NCBI RefSeq assembly: GCF_900106595.1 | Contig: NZ_FNNC01000002.1 | Location: forward strand, 1-64,000 | Direction: 5' to 3' | Source of the DNA: Marinococcus luteus | Lineage (GTDB): Bacteria; Bacillota; Bacilli; Bacillales; Marinococcaceae | Length of the DNA stretch: 64,000 bases | In this document: positions 8,446 through 16,939 of the stretch, piece after piece | Layout: the number at the start of each line of letters is the position of its first letter | Numbering within the stretch: the stretch's first letter is position 1 | Made by a program: the position numbers and the translations under genes | Notes under the pieces: model-generated | Seen by the model: the letters and a program-made list of their open reading frames with translations, nothing else | Database searches by the model: none | Told to the model about the DNA's origin: nothing

Positions 8446-9291
8446 TTATGCCCTCCATTCTGCTCCATTCTCTACCTGAACCATTTTGCGCTGCGTCAGC
8501 TCAAGCGCTGATTCAATGCCCTTGCGCAGGCTGCTCTTCGTCGGGAAGGTACTCAGATCAATACCCAGATTCACAATTGTCTGGGCAATTTCCGGGCGGA
8601 TACCGACCAGAATGCACTCCGCCCCTACCAGCCTCACTGCTTTAGAGGCCTGAATAATATGGTTTGCCACCATCGTATCCACTACCGGCACACCGGTTAT
8701 ATCAATCAAAACCACCTGGGAACGATGCTGAATAATCCCGTCGAGCAAATTCTCCATAATAAGCTTTGCCCGCTCGGTGTCAATCGCCCCAATTAATGGC
8801 ATGACACTGACTTTTTCAAAAACAGGAATAAGCGGAGCAGAAAGTTCGTTTAGAGCCATCTGCTGAAGTTCAAGTGTTTTTATCCACGAATCGGAATAGT
8901 CATCAACCAGCTGGTTCACGATCGCATCCACCCATTCTTCCACTTCTACACTCAAGCGCACACTGTCTTCCTCTGCATTATTAATATATGGAACAATGCA
9001 GGCAGTGACGATGCGCCGAAACGCCTGCATGCCCTGCGTAAAATAGCTCAGCGGCCAGTCGGTCTGGATAAGCCGTTCCGCAAAATGCTTAATTTTACCT
9101 TCGGCTTCCGACCGCTCTAAACGGACAGAACTGTACAGCACATCAATAAATTCTTCGTTGTTTGTGAATACTAAATCATCAGGAAGGGAGTTTTTAAAAT
9201 ACTCTTCCTGAACCCGGGCCATCTCCTCTTTCCATTTGGAAACCAGCTGTTCCTGATGGTCATTGATGGCCTGCACTACAGATGAATGCAT
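8446..9291 (-). CDS. rsbR: RsbR stressosome sensor protein
   Basis: 281 aa co-antagonist and sensor of the stressosome. The N-terminal half (about 1-150) is the non-heme globin-like RsbR sensor domain; the C-terminal half is a STAS domain with the conserved [16 protein letters not shown] and [17 protein letters not shown] segments that hold the two phosphorylatable threonines. ATG at 9291 is preceded by GGAGG 8 nt away; the frame could also open at 9306, but that ATG lies ahead of the GGAGG and has no site of its own. First gene of the rsbRSTUVW-sigB-rsbX operon. Confidence 0.92.
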   Translation of the reverse strand: MHSSVVQAINDHQEQLVSKWKEEMARVQEEYFKNSLPDDLVFTNNEEFIDVLYSSVRLERSEAEGKIKHFAERLIQTDWPLSYFTQGMQAFRRIVTACIVPYINNAEEDSVRLSVEVEEWVDAIVNQLVDDYSDSWIKTLELQQMALNELSAPLIPVFEKVSVMPLIGAIDTERAKLIMENLLDGIIQHRSQVVLIDITGVPVVDTMVANHIIQASKAVRLVGAECILVGIRPEIAQTIVNLGIDLSTFPTKSSLRKGIESALELTQRKMVQVENGAEWRA

Positions 9292-9510
9292 CTTGAATTC
9301 CTCCATCTAGTCTGTCCATTTCCGTTTACGGGCGGGAATAATTTCATGTATTAATACCCGGACTGGTGCATACTTTATATTATTGTATTATTTGTTAACA
9401 GCACACCTGTACACTATCATACTCTATTTAGTATTATTCCATGTATAATACTTTAGCGCAAACAATTATGGCTGCAATAACATATATTCCTGAATAAAAT
9501 TTATTACAAT
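9292..9510 (-). other. rsbR upstream region where the mazF/ndoA toxin would be expected
   Basis: About 220 nt of AT-rich sequence with no plausible coding frame. In B. subtilis the ndoA (MazF) toxin gene lies between ndoAI and rsbR. Here only the antitoxin terminator and what is probably the rsbR promoter region remain. No remnant of the toxin start (MIVKRGD-like) is visible. Confidence 0.6.
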
Positions 9511-9553
9511 AAAAAAGCTGCCCGCCTTTCACAGACAGGCAAGCAGCTTTTTT
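9511..9553 (-). terminator. Terminator after the EndoAI antitoxin gene
   Basis: Hairpin with outer arms AAAAAGCTGC and GCAGCTTTTT, followed on the minus strand by T residues. It separates the antitoxin gene from rsbR. Confidence 0.85.
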
Positions 9554-9598
9554 ATTCATCTCTGTTTCTTTAAAAGAAGAAATATAATTTCGAGTGTT

Positions 9599-9886
9599 TC
9601 AGATTCCGCTAAGCAATCGGCGATTCAAAGAGTGATCCACTTCTGTTTCTGCCTGAAATGACTCAGCAGCAATATTTAAATTGATACTGCTCATTTCTTC
9701 ATACCCTTGCTTCATCGCTTCTTGAAACTCCAGACGTTGGCGTTCTTTTAAATACATCTCCGTAGCTTGATGAATAAATTCGTTGCGGTTTGAGCTCTGC
9801 TGCCCCTCTTCAATCATTCCATCAAGTTCGTCAAGAAGATAGTCAGGCAGGCTGACCTTAATCTGCTTAGTGCTTTTCTGATGCAC
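9599..9886 (-). CDS. EndoAI/MazE-type ribbon-helix-helix antitoxin, without its toxin
   Basis: 95 aa, similar in sequence and position (downstream of alr) to B. subtilis EndoAI (YdcD), the antitoxin of the EndoA/MazF mRNA interferase. The N-terminal ribbon-helix-helix DNA-binding segment (KQIKVSLPDYLLDELDGMI) and the C-terminal toxin-binding tail (about 55-95, GYEEMSSINLNIAAES) are both present. The likely start is GTG at 9886 with GGAGG 8 nt upstream. The toxin gene that normally follows is missing; the gene is closed off by a hairpin. Confidence 0.88.
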   Translation of the reverse strand: MHQKSTKQIKVSLPDYLLDELDGMIEEGQQSSNRNEFIHQATEMYLKERQRLEFQEAMKQGYEEMSSINLNIAAESFQAETEVDHSLNRRLLSGI

Positions 9887-9991
9887 TCCACACACCTCCA
9901 GGTTGACCCTTTTAGATTACCATCCCTTAATCATTACTTAATTCATCATAGCATTTCTAGATGCTGTTTGCAAAGCGCGTTTTTCATAAAA

Positions 9992-11143
9992 TCAGGGTTC
10001 AAACCTGTTTTCGGGAGTATATACCCGGGGGACCCGTTTGCTGATGGTACAGGGAACTTCGTATGTAATCGTTCCAAGGCGGCTGGCCACTTCCGTGACG
10101 CTGATTGTTTCCTCTTTCTGGCTGCCGATCAGTGTCACTGCTGTATCCACCGGAAATTCATGCGGCAGCCGGACCATCATCTGATCCATGCAGATGCGGC
10201 CTACAATAGGTACACGATAGCCCCCTGCCAATACTTCCCCCTGATTGTCAGCATGCGCTCTCAGCCAGCCATCTGCATAACCGATAGGGACAGTACCGAT
10301 CCATTCATTTCCTGTGGAGGTGTACGTTGCTCCGTAGCTGATACTCGTGCCCGGCGGCACTTCTTTCACCTGAGTCAGTCGGCTGTGAAGCGTGAATGCT
10401 TCCTTCAGTGTAAATGGAAGATGCCCGGTAATATCTGCTGCAGGAGTCAACCCATACATCGAAATACCGAAGCGGACCATATTAAAGCAGCGCTCCGGAA
10501 AACGCATAGCTGCGGCGCTGTTACCGCAGTGAATCAGCTGGGGGGCGTTCCCCATCTGCTGCACCAGAGCAACGACCCGGGAAAAACGGGCATACTGCTG
10601 TTCAAAATAAGTAGTCTCCAGTTCATCAGCAGTAGCGAAATGCGTGTACATTCCTTCCATTTCTATAGAGGGTATCCGGGTTACGGCGTTCAGAAAAGAA
10701 ATAATTTCTTCGTCATTTATCAACCCTAACCGGCCCATACCGGTGTCCACTTTCATATGAATTAACAGCGGGTCTCCGGCTGTATACCGGGAAGCTTCTT
10801 TTAGCCATTCTTCCTGAAAGACCGTGAGCCGGATATCATGGCGGGCAGCCACCGGGGCGTCCTGCGGCCGCGTTCTGCCAAGCACGAGGATGGGCAGGTC
10901 TATGCCGGCCTCCCGCAGTTCGAGTGCTTCTTCAAGCAGCGCCACCCCAAAATAGGAGGCTCCCGCCTCCGCTGCCGCCACAGCAGTTGCCGCTGCTCCG
11001 TGTCCGTAGCCATCCGCTTTAACTACGGCCATCACAGCTACGTCCTCTGCATGAAGCTTCCTCACTTCACGGATGTTGTATTTAATATTTTCTGTGTTGA
11101 TCTCCACCCACGTGTCCCGGTAGGATTCGCTGGAAAACGCCAT
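9992..11143 (-). CDS. alr: Alanine racemase
   Basis: 383 aa PLP-dependent racemase making D-alanine for peptidoglycan. The PLP lysine is in AVVKADGYGHG (about residues 38-48), the catalytic tyrosine in GTSISYGATYTS, and the C-terminal beta domain in GYADGWLRAH and VGRICMDQMMVRL. Full length. ATG preceded by GAGGAG. Part of the acpS-nnrDE-alr run. Confidence 0.97.
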   Translation of the reverse strand: MAFSSESYRDTWVEINTENIKYNIREVRKLHAEDVAVMAVVKADGYGHGAAATAVAAAEAGASYFGVALLEEALELREAGIDLPILVLGRTRPQDAPVAARHDIRLTVFQEEWLKEASRYTAGDPLLIHMKVDTGMGRLGLINDEEIISFLNAVTRIPSIEMEGMYTHFATADELETTYFEQQYARFSRVVALVQQMGNAPQLIHCGNSAAAMRFPERCFNMVRFGISMYGLTPAADITGHLPFTLKEAFTLHSRLTQVKEVPPGTSISYGATYTSTGNEWIGTVPIGYADGWLRAHADNQGEVLAGGYRVPIVGRICMDQMMVRLPHEFPVDTAVTLIGSQKEETISVTEVASRLGTITYEVPCTISKRVPRVYTPENRFEP

Positions 11144-11161
11144 GATGACTCCTCTTTTCTA

Positions 11162-12700
11162 TCATTTCTTTTGTGCCTGAATGAAAGCCAGGGCTTTCGG
11201 CAGATAATCAATCAAATTGGAGGCAGTAAACGAATAATCCGATATGCCTTCTCTTATCGCAATTTCTGCAGCCAAACCGTGCGCGTAGACTGCATTACAA
11301 ACTCCCTCTTCCAACGTTGGGCCCTGGAGCATCATGGCAAGCACAATACCGGTCAGTGCATCCCCCGATCCTCCCTTGGCAAGGGCACTGCTGCCACTAG
11401 TACTCACATACTGCCTGCCTTCAGGGGTGGTAATAATCGTATTTGGCCCTTTCAGCACGAGGTAGCAGCTGAACTTACGCGCATATTCGCGTGAAACTGT
11501 AAACCGCTCTGCGTTGATCTCCTTTGGTGAAAGGCCTGTCAAACGGCCCATTTCACCGGGGTGCGGGGTCAAAATCAGCGGGTGTTCTCTGTTTGCCATT
11601 TCCGCCTCCAGCTCCGGCAGAAAATAAAGTCCGTCGGCATCCAGCACGAGCGGCGTTTGTGTCTCTGTCAAAAGCCGCTTCGTTAATACTCTCGTACTTT
11701 CTGTCCGGCCAAGACCGGAGCCGGCTGCAACACCGTCCATCCCGTCCCACGGGAAAGGCGTTTCCTGTAAATCGGCCACTTGACCGTCCTCCGTTTCAGG
11801 CAATGGAAAGTAGGTTGCTTCGAGCACATGAGAAGCGACGGCGCTCAATGCAGACGCCGGTACGCTTGTGGTCAGAAGACCGATGCCGGCATGCAGGCAG
11901 GCGTTCGAAGCGATGGCCGGAGCGCCGGGCATATTATAGGCCCCTGCTATCAGCAGCCCTTTACCGTTATCACCCTTGTGCGACTCCTGTGTCCGTTCCG
12001 GAAGACTTTTGGCTGCATCGGTTAAATCCCACGTCTGCCTTTTCTGATCTAATGCGTTCCACGAAGCTCTTGGTACGCCGATCGGTACAATCCGAATTTC
12101 ACCGTAATAGTGACTCGCCGGATACAGGTACGTGCTCAATGTAGGAGCTTCAAGAATTACCGTGGCATCTGCATTCACCGCCATGCCGGGAAGTTCTTCC
12201 TCATTCGCAGGGACTCCGGTGGGAATATCTACAGCTACAACCGGTGCGGTTACGCTGTTCAGCCACTTTGCGGCAGAATAAAAAGGCTCCTTCAGCTCTC
12301 CGTGAATCCCGGTACCAAGCATGGCATCAATATAAATGATCCCTTCTTCCGGCGATTCTGGTTCAGGAACGCCGGTACCTGCTGTCAGTGGAAGCCCGCA
12401 GGCACGGTACAAGTCTTTATGGTACAGCGCTCCTCCGGAAAGGGCATCCTCTTCCGCCAGCAGATATACATAAACATTCCATCCAAGAGACGAAAGTGTT
12501 CTGCCGATAACGAAACCGTCACCCCCGTTGTTTCCCTTCCCTGCAAAGATAACAGCTGTATGAGCTTCAGGATACATATCATAAATGTCACCTGCCGCTG
12601 CCCGTCCCGCGTTTTCCATTAGCAGCTCTTCTTTCATTCCAAGTGTTTCAATAGTGTATTGATCGAGCTGCTGCATCTCTTTACTTGTTACGACCTGCAT
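11162..12700 (-). CDS. nnr: Bifunctional NAD(P)H-hydrate epimerase / ADP-dependent NAD(P)H-hydrate dehydratase
   Basis: 512 aa repair enzyme for hydrated NADH and NADPH. The N-terminal epimerase (YjeF_N, about 1-215) has GKGNNGGDGFVIGR; the C-terminal dehydratase (YjeF_C, about 225-510) has the AGAYNMPGAPAIA nucleotide site and the catalytic GSGDALTG loop. ATG at 12700 follows the acpS stop by one nucleotide, with its GGGGCGG site inside acpS, implying translational coupling. A frame extending to 12772 only overlaps acpS and is rejected. Confidence 0.95.
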   Translation of the reverse strand: MQVVTSKEMQQLDQYTIETLGMKEELLMENAGRAAAGDIYDMYPEAHTAVIFAGKGNNGGDGFVIGRTLSSLGWNVYVYLLAEEDALSGGALYHKDLYRACGLPLTAGTGVPEPESPEEGIIYIDAMLGTGIHGELKEPFYSAAKWLNSVTAPVVAVDIPTGVPANEEELPGMAVNADATVILEAPTLSTYLYPASHYYGEIRIVPIGVPRASWNALDQKRQTWDLTDAAKSLPERTQESHKGDNGKGLLIAGAYNMPGAPAIASNACLHAGIGLLTTSVPASALSAVASHVLEATYFPLPETEDGQVADLQETPFPWDGMDGVAAGSGLGRTESTRVLTKRLLTETQTPLVLDADGLYFLPELEAEMANREHPLILTPHPGEMGRLTGLSPKEINAERFTVSREYARKFSCYLVLKGPNTIITTPEGRQYVSTSGSSALAKGGSGDALTGIVLAMMLQGPTLEEGVCNAVYAHGLAAEIAIREGISDYSFTASNLIDYLPKALAFIQAQKK

Positions 12701-12701
12701 C

Positions 12702-13067
12702 CTATTCGCCGCCCCTTTCTTCAATAATAACCTGTGCCACAGCACTGTCCCGCGAGTGACTGATGGAAACATGAATAGTATAAGCCTCGTAGCCTACGCA
12801 GCGGAGCAGCGGTTCCCCCCGCTTTCCATTGCTCACTGTAATATCGTGAAAACCTGTCTGCGAAGAAATGCCGGTGCCTGCTGCCTTTACAAACGCTTCT
12901 TTGGCAGCAAATCTTCCTGCTGTGAATTCTATCAGCCGTTTGCCGGAAAAACGCTCGCAGGCCTGTAATTCATCTTCATTTAAAATTCGCGGCAAAAATC
13001 TTTTCTGCTCTAAAGAGCGCTCAATCCGCTCTAATTCAATGATATCAATGCCGATTCCTTTAATCAT
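12702..13067 (-). CDS. acpS: Holo-[acyl-carrier-protein] synthase
   Basis: 121 aa. It transfers 4'-phosphopantetheine from CoA to apo-ACP. The metal-binding Asp is in GIGIDIIEL (residues 4-12) and the Glu in FAAKEAFVKA (about 53-62); C-terminal VSISHSRDSAVAQVI is also typical. First gene of the acpS-nnrDE-alr operon and divergent from the rhomboid gene, as in B. subtilis. Confidence 0.96.
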   Translation of the reverse strand: MIKGIGIDIIELERIERSLEQKRFLPRILNEDELQACERFSGKRLIEFTAGRFAAKEAFVKAAGTGISSQTGFHDITVSNGKRGEPLLRCVGYEAYTIHVSISHSRDSAVAQVIIEERGGE

Positions 13068-13182
13068 TACTTTCTCCCTTCCCGCAACGCTTTTCGTGTA
13101 TTCCTTTATTTATTCATGCTACACTGACCGTACATACTTATACACTTTAGTATACCCGTCACCAGAAAGGGGACTAACCCAC

Positions 13183-13965
13183 TTGTTTATCCGCCACGAG
13201 ACTTTTTCTACATTTTTAAGACGCTATCCTGTAATTTCAATTATATTAGCGGTCCACCTGCTGTTGTTTTTCTGGGTGAACCTTTCGGAATTGACGAACG
13301 GGCTGGTTCCGTTCGGGGAAGTTATTTATTATTTGATGGTCGGCAACAACTTCGCTATTCAGAGCGGGGACTACTGGCGCCTTCTCACTCCAGTGTTTTT
13401 ACATACGTCTTTTGGGCACGTACTTTTTAACTCCTTTGCTCTGCTGCTTTTCGGGCCGCCGCTTGAATTCATGCTCGGCCGCCTCAAATTTCTAGCATTC
13501 TATTTAACAGCCGGAGTCATTGGAAATATTGCTACGCTGTTTTTCGGTTCACTTTACCTGTCCCACCTCGGTGCCTCCGGAGCTATTTACGGCCTGTTTG
13601 GCGCTTATGTATTTATTATGATGAACCGCCGGCACCTTATTGATCCTTCAAGCGCCCAGATAGTTGTCATTCTTCTTGTGATAGGCATGGTATTCACTTT
13701 ACTGAATTCCGGAGTCAATATATGGGCGCACGTATTTGGATTTGTCGCCGGCTTCGGGCTGATTCCTTTGTTTTTAAAAAACGCAGTTCCTTTTTATTTC
13801 TCCCAGGGATTCGGACCTTCTTCCGACATTCGCAGGCCGCGCCGGAAAGTACGCGCGGTGACTGCCCAGAAAATAGGAAGACGCATCGCCCTAATTGCCG
13901 CCTACGTCATTGTCGGCGCCGTGCTTCTCCGGGTGATCCAGCTCGTCATCGCAGCATTAATGTAA
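13183..13965 (+). CDS. Rhomboid family intramembrane serine protease
   Basis: 260 aa, about six membrane spans, similar to B. subtilis YdcA and likewise divergent from acpS. The catalytic serine is in the GASG motif (about residue 130), the catalytic histidine in AHVFGFVAG (about 186), and HTSFGHVLFN forms the oxyanion-side histidine/asparagine. The start is taken as TTG at 13183 with AAAGGGG upstream, because the first membrane span (YPVISIILAVHLLLFFW) must be included and no upstream ATG fits. The first palindromic repeat begins one base after its TAA. Confidence 0.88.
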   Translation: MFIRHETFSTFLRRYPVISIILAVHLLLFFWVNLSELTNGLVPFGEVIYYLMVGNNFAIQSGDYWRLLTPVFLHTSFGHVLFNSFALLLFGPPLEFMLGRLKFLAFYLTAGVIGNIATLFFGSLYLSHLGASGAIYGLFGAYVFIMMNRRHLIDPSSAQIVVILLVIGMVFTLLNSGVNIWAHVFGFVAGFGLIPLFLKNAVPFYFSQGFGPSSDIRRPRRKVRAVTAQKIGRRIALIAAYVIVGAVLLRVIQLVIAALM

Positions 13966-13966
13966 A

Positions 13967-14345
13967 AAGAAAAGCGAAGCCCCGCGGAACAGGAGCCTTA
14001 TCCGGCTGGCCTGGCCCTGGCTGGACTTGGCCAGAGCCAAGGAAGCCAGGGAGGCCAACGGAATAAGCGACTGCGGGGCGTAGCTGGACAAAGAAAAGCG
14101 GAAATGCCCTGGTAGCCGCGAAGGGTACTTCCCGACCGCGCAGAGCAGCCTGCTGCTCGAAGTCGGACGGAAAGTAATCCCGAGAGGCTGGGCATTGGAG
14201 CTGGACAAAGAAAAGCGCAAGAAGCCGGATAGTGACGCGGGATCTGGAAGCTCTTTTGACAAGTGGCTTTTTCACTTGAAAAAAGAGCTGAAGAGACCTG
14301 CCGTCACTGGCTTCTGGAGCTGGACAGAGAAAAGCGCAAGAAGCC
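13967..14345 (+). repeat. Three tandem palindromic repeat units plus a terminal half-motif
   Basis: The motif AAGAAAAGCG recurs at 13967, 14091 and 14208, with a variant at 14327, giving units of 124, 117 and 119 bp. Most copies are preceded by AGCTGGAC. Each interior is a long imperfect palindrome: GCCCCGC/GCGGGGC in unit 1, AATGCCC/GGGCATT in unit 2, and GAAGCCGGATAGTGACG/CGTCACTGGCTTC in unit 3. The inner core of unit 1 (13997-14077) nearly matches 21766-21847. The block fills the convergent gap between the rhomboid gene and cstR. The long frames seen inside it are by-products of palindromy. Confidence 0.85.
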
Positions 14346-14395
14346 CGGCAAAAACATGCTTCCATCTCTATATAATAACCGCTTTCCCCGGATAG

Positions 14396-14430
14396 AAAAG
14401 AGGCCCTTCCCGCAGAAGTGGCCTCTTTTT
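14396..14430 (-). terminator. Terminator downstream of the CstR-like gene
   Basis: AAAAGAGGCC and GGCCTCTTTTT arms; symmetrical enough to work in both directions between the repeat block and the regulator gene. Confidence 0.8.
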
Positions 14431-14433
14431 CGT

Positions 14434-14694
14434 TTATCTGCTTTTTACGAGCAGATTGATAGCTTCCTGGATAGATTCATTGGTGTCTTCCCCGCGCTCC
14501 ATCTGTTCCCGCATGCATTGTTCCAGATTTTCACTGACAATGACGCCGATCGCACGGTCCATCGCAGAACGCGCAGCTGACATCTGTCCTACAGTATCCC
14601 GGCAGTCCTGTCCCTCTTCCATCATCCGAAGAACGCCACGCACCTGCCCTTCGACACGGCGAAGTCTGTTTTTAATATTTGCATCATATTCCAT
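14434..14694 (-). CDS. CsoR-family regulator of the CstR (persulfide-sensing) type
   Basis: 86 aa all-helical repressor. Cys31 (GQDCRD) and Cys60 (ENLEQCM) are at the two positions conserved in S. aureus CstR, and the His that CsoR uses for Cu(I) is absent, so persulfide or polysulfide sensing is more likely than copper sensing. The SENLxxC and NLLVKS segments also match CstR. CstR normally controls sulfide-oxidising cst genes, none of which adjoin it here. A 7-9-7 inverted repeat in its promoter suggests autoregulation. Confidence 0.85.
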   Translation of the reverse strand: MEYDANIKNRLRRVEGQVRGVLRMMEEGQDCRDTVGQMSAARSAMDRAIGVIVSENLEQCMREQMERGEDTNESIQEAINLLVKSR

Positions 14695-14709
14695 GAATTA
14701 AGCGGCCTC

Positions 14710-14740
14710 CAATGTATTCAAAATGTACATTGTCATTATA
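14710..14740 (-). promoter_or_regulatory. CstR-like promoter -10 box and candidate operator
   Basis: A perfect inverted repeat CAATGTA-N9-TACATTG occupies 14710-14732, immediately downstream of a minus-strand TATAAT (14735-14740). Binding there would block the transcription start of the regulator's own gene. No good -35 box is visible. Confidence 0.6.
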
Positions 14741-14785
14741 CATGAAATAATTGGGAATTTCCTATACCCTCTAATAAATTTTCAA

Positions 14786-16042
14786 TCAGCTTGCTTTCCA
14801 CTCAATTGTATTTGGTGCTGCAGGGACTTCCCATCTTTGGTTGAGCGGCACTTCTCCAAGTGAATCACTGTTCTCAGAGATAAACTTTATCGATTCATAT
14901 CCAAAATCAGCTGCTGCGAGCCCAACCGCATCAACCATCGCCTGCTGCCCCTCTACAGACGTATCTTCGAGAGAGCCAGCCAGACTGATAGTTACTGATT
15001 CACCTTCGCCTTCCACATTCCCTACAGTAAGAGAGCCGGGGATCGGAGCTCTCACTTCAGAAATTTCAGGTCCTTCAGTCATTTTCACCAGTGTTTCCTC
15101 TAAAGAAAGCAGATCCCCGTTTTCATTCGTAGTGGAAACACCGGCTCCTTCACCGGTCACTAAATAAGAAGCATCATTTACATCATATAAATAATAGCCT
15201 CGATTCTCATCAATATCCCGAAGATCTATTTCTTCTTCACTTTCATTGCTTTCATCAGGTGTATTTGATACTTCTATACCTTCTTCACCTAAATAACGGG
15301 CAAGTTCTTCGATGCCGCGCTCGATCCGGCCGGCTTCCACAGCCCTGGTTTCGGAAGACACTGCTGCTTCGAGACTGCCATTATCTGCATCTTCCCAGGA
15401 TACCTTTTCGGTCACAGCAGGACCGAGTCCGAATTCATTGCCGTCTACTTCTTCAGTAATAAAGTTCAAAAGCTCTTTCAGGCTCGTTTCTGCTACAAAT
15501 GTTAAAGGGACAATGACCGATCCCTGTGCACTCTCAAAAGGGATAGTCACAGCGTTCACACTGCCACTTCCTTTTTCCTGTGTAAGCGCGGATACATACC
15601 CGCCCGGCATTTCCGCGTTCTCTTCTGTACCTTCCTGAATCTCCGGAGGACTTTCTTCTTCGGTATCGCTTTCTGCCGGCTCAGATTCTCCAGATTCTGT
15701 GCTGTCTGAATCGTTTTCAGATGTATTTTCCGTTTTTTGCTGTTCGGCTGACTCTGAATCTCCGGCCTCATTCTCGTCTTCAGCGTTCTCTTCCTGAGAA
15801 GGGGAAGCCGTTTGATTCGAAGTCCACCATATTCCCGGAACGATAAGTATCGCGAGTAGGAGAACTGCCACCGAGGTAAAAACAGGAGCCGGCCAGCGCC
15901 GGTGCGCACGGTGTCTCTTTTTTGAGTCCAGCCGGTCCTGAATATTATGATAGATTTCATTTTTGGACCGTTTATCCTGCACCCGGGGCATTTGCTTTAA
16001 TGAATGTTCAATCCGTTCCCTGGAACGATTATGCTTCTTCAA
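14786..16042 (-). CDS. rsiX: RsiX-like anti-sigma factor, membrane anchored, very acidic ectodomain
   Basis: 418 aa. Cytoplasmic N-terminus (about 1-45) for binding SigX, one membrane span (about 47-69, TSVAVLLLAILIVPGIWW), a long Glu/Asp/Ser-rich linker (about 75-145), then a globular C-terminal part resembling GerMN-type folds (AVTIPFESAQGSVIVPLTF and following). ATG overlaps the sigX stop by 4 nt (ATGA), the usual sigma/anti-sigma arrangement. The acidic linker is much longer than I recall for B. subtilis RsiX, fitting a saline habitat. Confidence 0.85.
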   Translation of the reverse strand: MKKHNRSRERIEHSLKQMPRVQDKRSKNEIYHNIQDRLDSKKRHRAHRRWPAPVFTSVAVLLLAILIVPGIWWTSNQTASPSQEENAEDENEAGDSESAEQQKTENTSENDSDSTESGESEPAESDTEEESPPEIQEGTEENAEMPGGYVSALTQEKGSGSVNAVTIPFESAQGSVIVPLTFVAETSLKELLNFITEEVDGNEFGLGPAVTEKVSWEDADNGSLEAAVSSETRAVEAGRIERGIEELARYLGEEGIEVSNTPDESNESEEEIDLRDIDENRGYYLYDVNDASYLVTGEGAGVSTTNENGDLLSLEETLVKMTEGPEISEVRAPIPGSLTVGNVEGEGESVTISLAGSLEDTSVEGQQAMVDAVGLAAADFGYESIKFISENSDSLGEVPLNQRWEVPAAPNTIEWKAS

Positions 16043-16578
16043 TCTCCTGCCCTCCTTTCTTCTAATTTTTCCCTGCTTTCCATTAATTCCTGTATTTTTT
16101 TTACGGCCCGGTGCTGTGTCGTTTTCACCTTACTCTCCGACCACCCGAGCACTTCGGCTGCTTCTTTGATCGAGAGCGATTCCACATAACGCAGCATAAG
16201 CACCTGCCGCTGGTCCGGGGAGCACCCTTTCATGCATTCATAAATTTCACGCACATCGTCTTTCGCAGTGAGAATCTCGTCTGGAAGAGGCGCCGGGTCC
16301 CGCATTTCCTCTTTTGATAAAGGCCCCAGTACCCCCAGCCATTTCCGCTTCTTTCTATTCTGCTTGCGAATCCAGTCTATGCCAACATGTCTGGCGATAG
16401 AATAGAGCCAGGTTTTTTCACTGCTTTTACCTTCAAATGTTTCAAAGGAATGCAGCACTTTAATGTAAACTTCCTGGACCAGTTCCTCTGCTGTTTCCCG
16501 ATCTCGGACCATATAAAATAAATATTGGAAAAGGGAGTGATGATATTGTTCATATAGCCTTTCAAACTCATCATGCAT
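16039..16578 (-). CDS. sigX: ECF sigma factor SigX
   Basis: 179 aa ECF sigma factor closely resembling B. subtilis SigX, which controls cell-envelope charge and modification genes. Region 2 contains LFQYLFYMVRDRETAEELVQ and EKTWLYSIARHVGIDWIRKQ; region 4 has SIKEAAEVLGWSESKVKTTQH. The start is set at ATG 16578, 8 nt after AAGGAAG; an in-frame GTG at 16587 is possible. A promoter matching the SigX consensus lies just upstream, indicating autoregulation. Confidence 0.93.
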   Translation of the reverse strand: MHDEFERLYEQYHHSLFQYLFYMVRDRETAEELVQEVYIKVLHSFETFEGKSSEKTWLYSIARHVGIDWIRKQNRKKRKWLGVLGPLSKEEMRDPAPLPDEILTAKDDVREIYECMKGCSPDQRQVLMLRYVESLSIKEAAEVLGWSESKVKTTQHRAVKKIQELMESREKLEERRAGD

Positions 16579-16599
16579 GATGAACACTTCCTTAATGTA

Positions 16600-16625
16600 G
16601 ACGTTCCCTGTCTTTATTAGTTACA
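16600..16625 (-). promoter_or_regulatory. Autoregulatory SigX promoter
   Basis: Minus-strand TGTAAC (16620-16625), 16-nt spacer, CGTC (16600-16603) matches the known SigX/SigW-type ECF consensus (TGwAAC-N16/17-CGwC/A). The start of transcription would fall only about 15 nt before the sigX ATG. Confidence 0.8.
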
Positions 16626-16939
16626 CCGGTAATTTCATTACTAGAAAACGGAAAAAGAATTACGTTTCCATCCGTTTTCTGTTTATGTATATTCAAAGTT
16701 TAATTCTTCTGCCGATGTCTCATAAGATATTAGCAAAATACTTCGCACTATTATAGCACTTTCACGGTTTTTTCTGAAAAACCCCCCACGGCTTTCACAT
16801 TCTGATTTAACATTAGTAAAGTCCTGTTTATGTTCATTTGAGGGATTTGAACCTTTCTTTATTTTGAAACATGGTATAATTATGTAACAACATTGTATTA
16901 TTTGTAAACTAAATTTAATATTCGACCTGGGGGGATTCC
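16626..16939. other. Divergent intergenic region between sigX and the GerMN lipoprotein gene
   Basis: About 310 nt with no credible gene. It holds a perfect 10-bp inverted repeat AGAAAACGGA/TCCGTTTTCT (about 16642-16680) upstream of the SigX promoter, and on the plus strand an extended -10 (TGGTATAAT, about 16872-16880) likely serving the lipoprotein gene. A 90-codon minus-strand frame at 16683-16955 has no ribosome binding site and is not called. Confidence 0.5.

Noticed and set aside
9306-9599. Possible degraded mazF between the antitoxin and rsbR
   Set aside because: No frame or sequence block resembling MazF could be read on either strand.
13946-14365. Several overlapping long frames on both strands
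   Set aside because: They arise from GC-rich palindromic repeats; no ribosome binding sites, and the frames mirror one another because of the inverted repeats.
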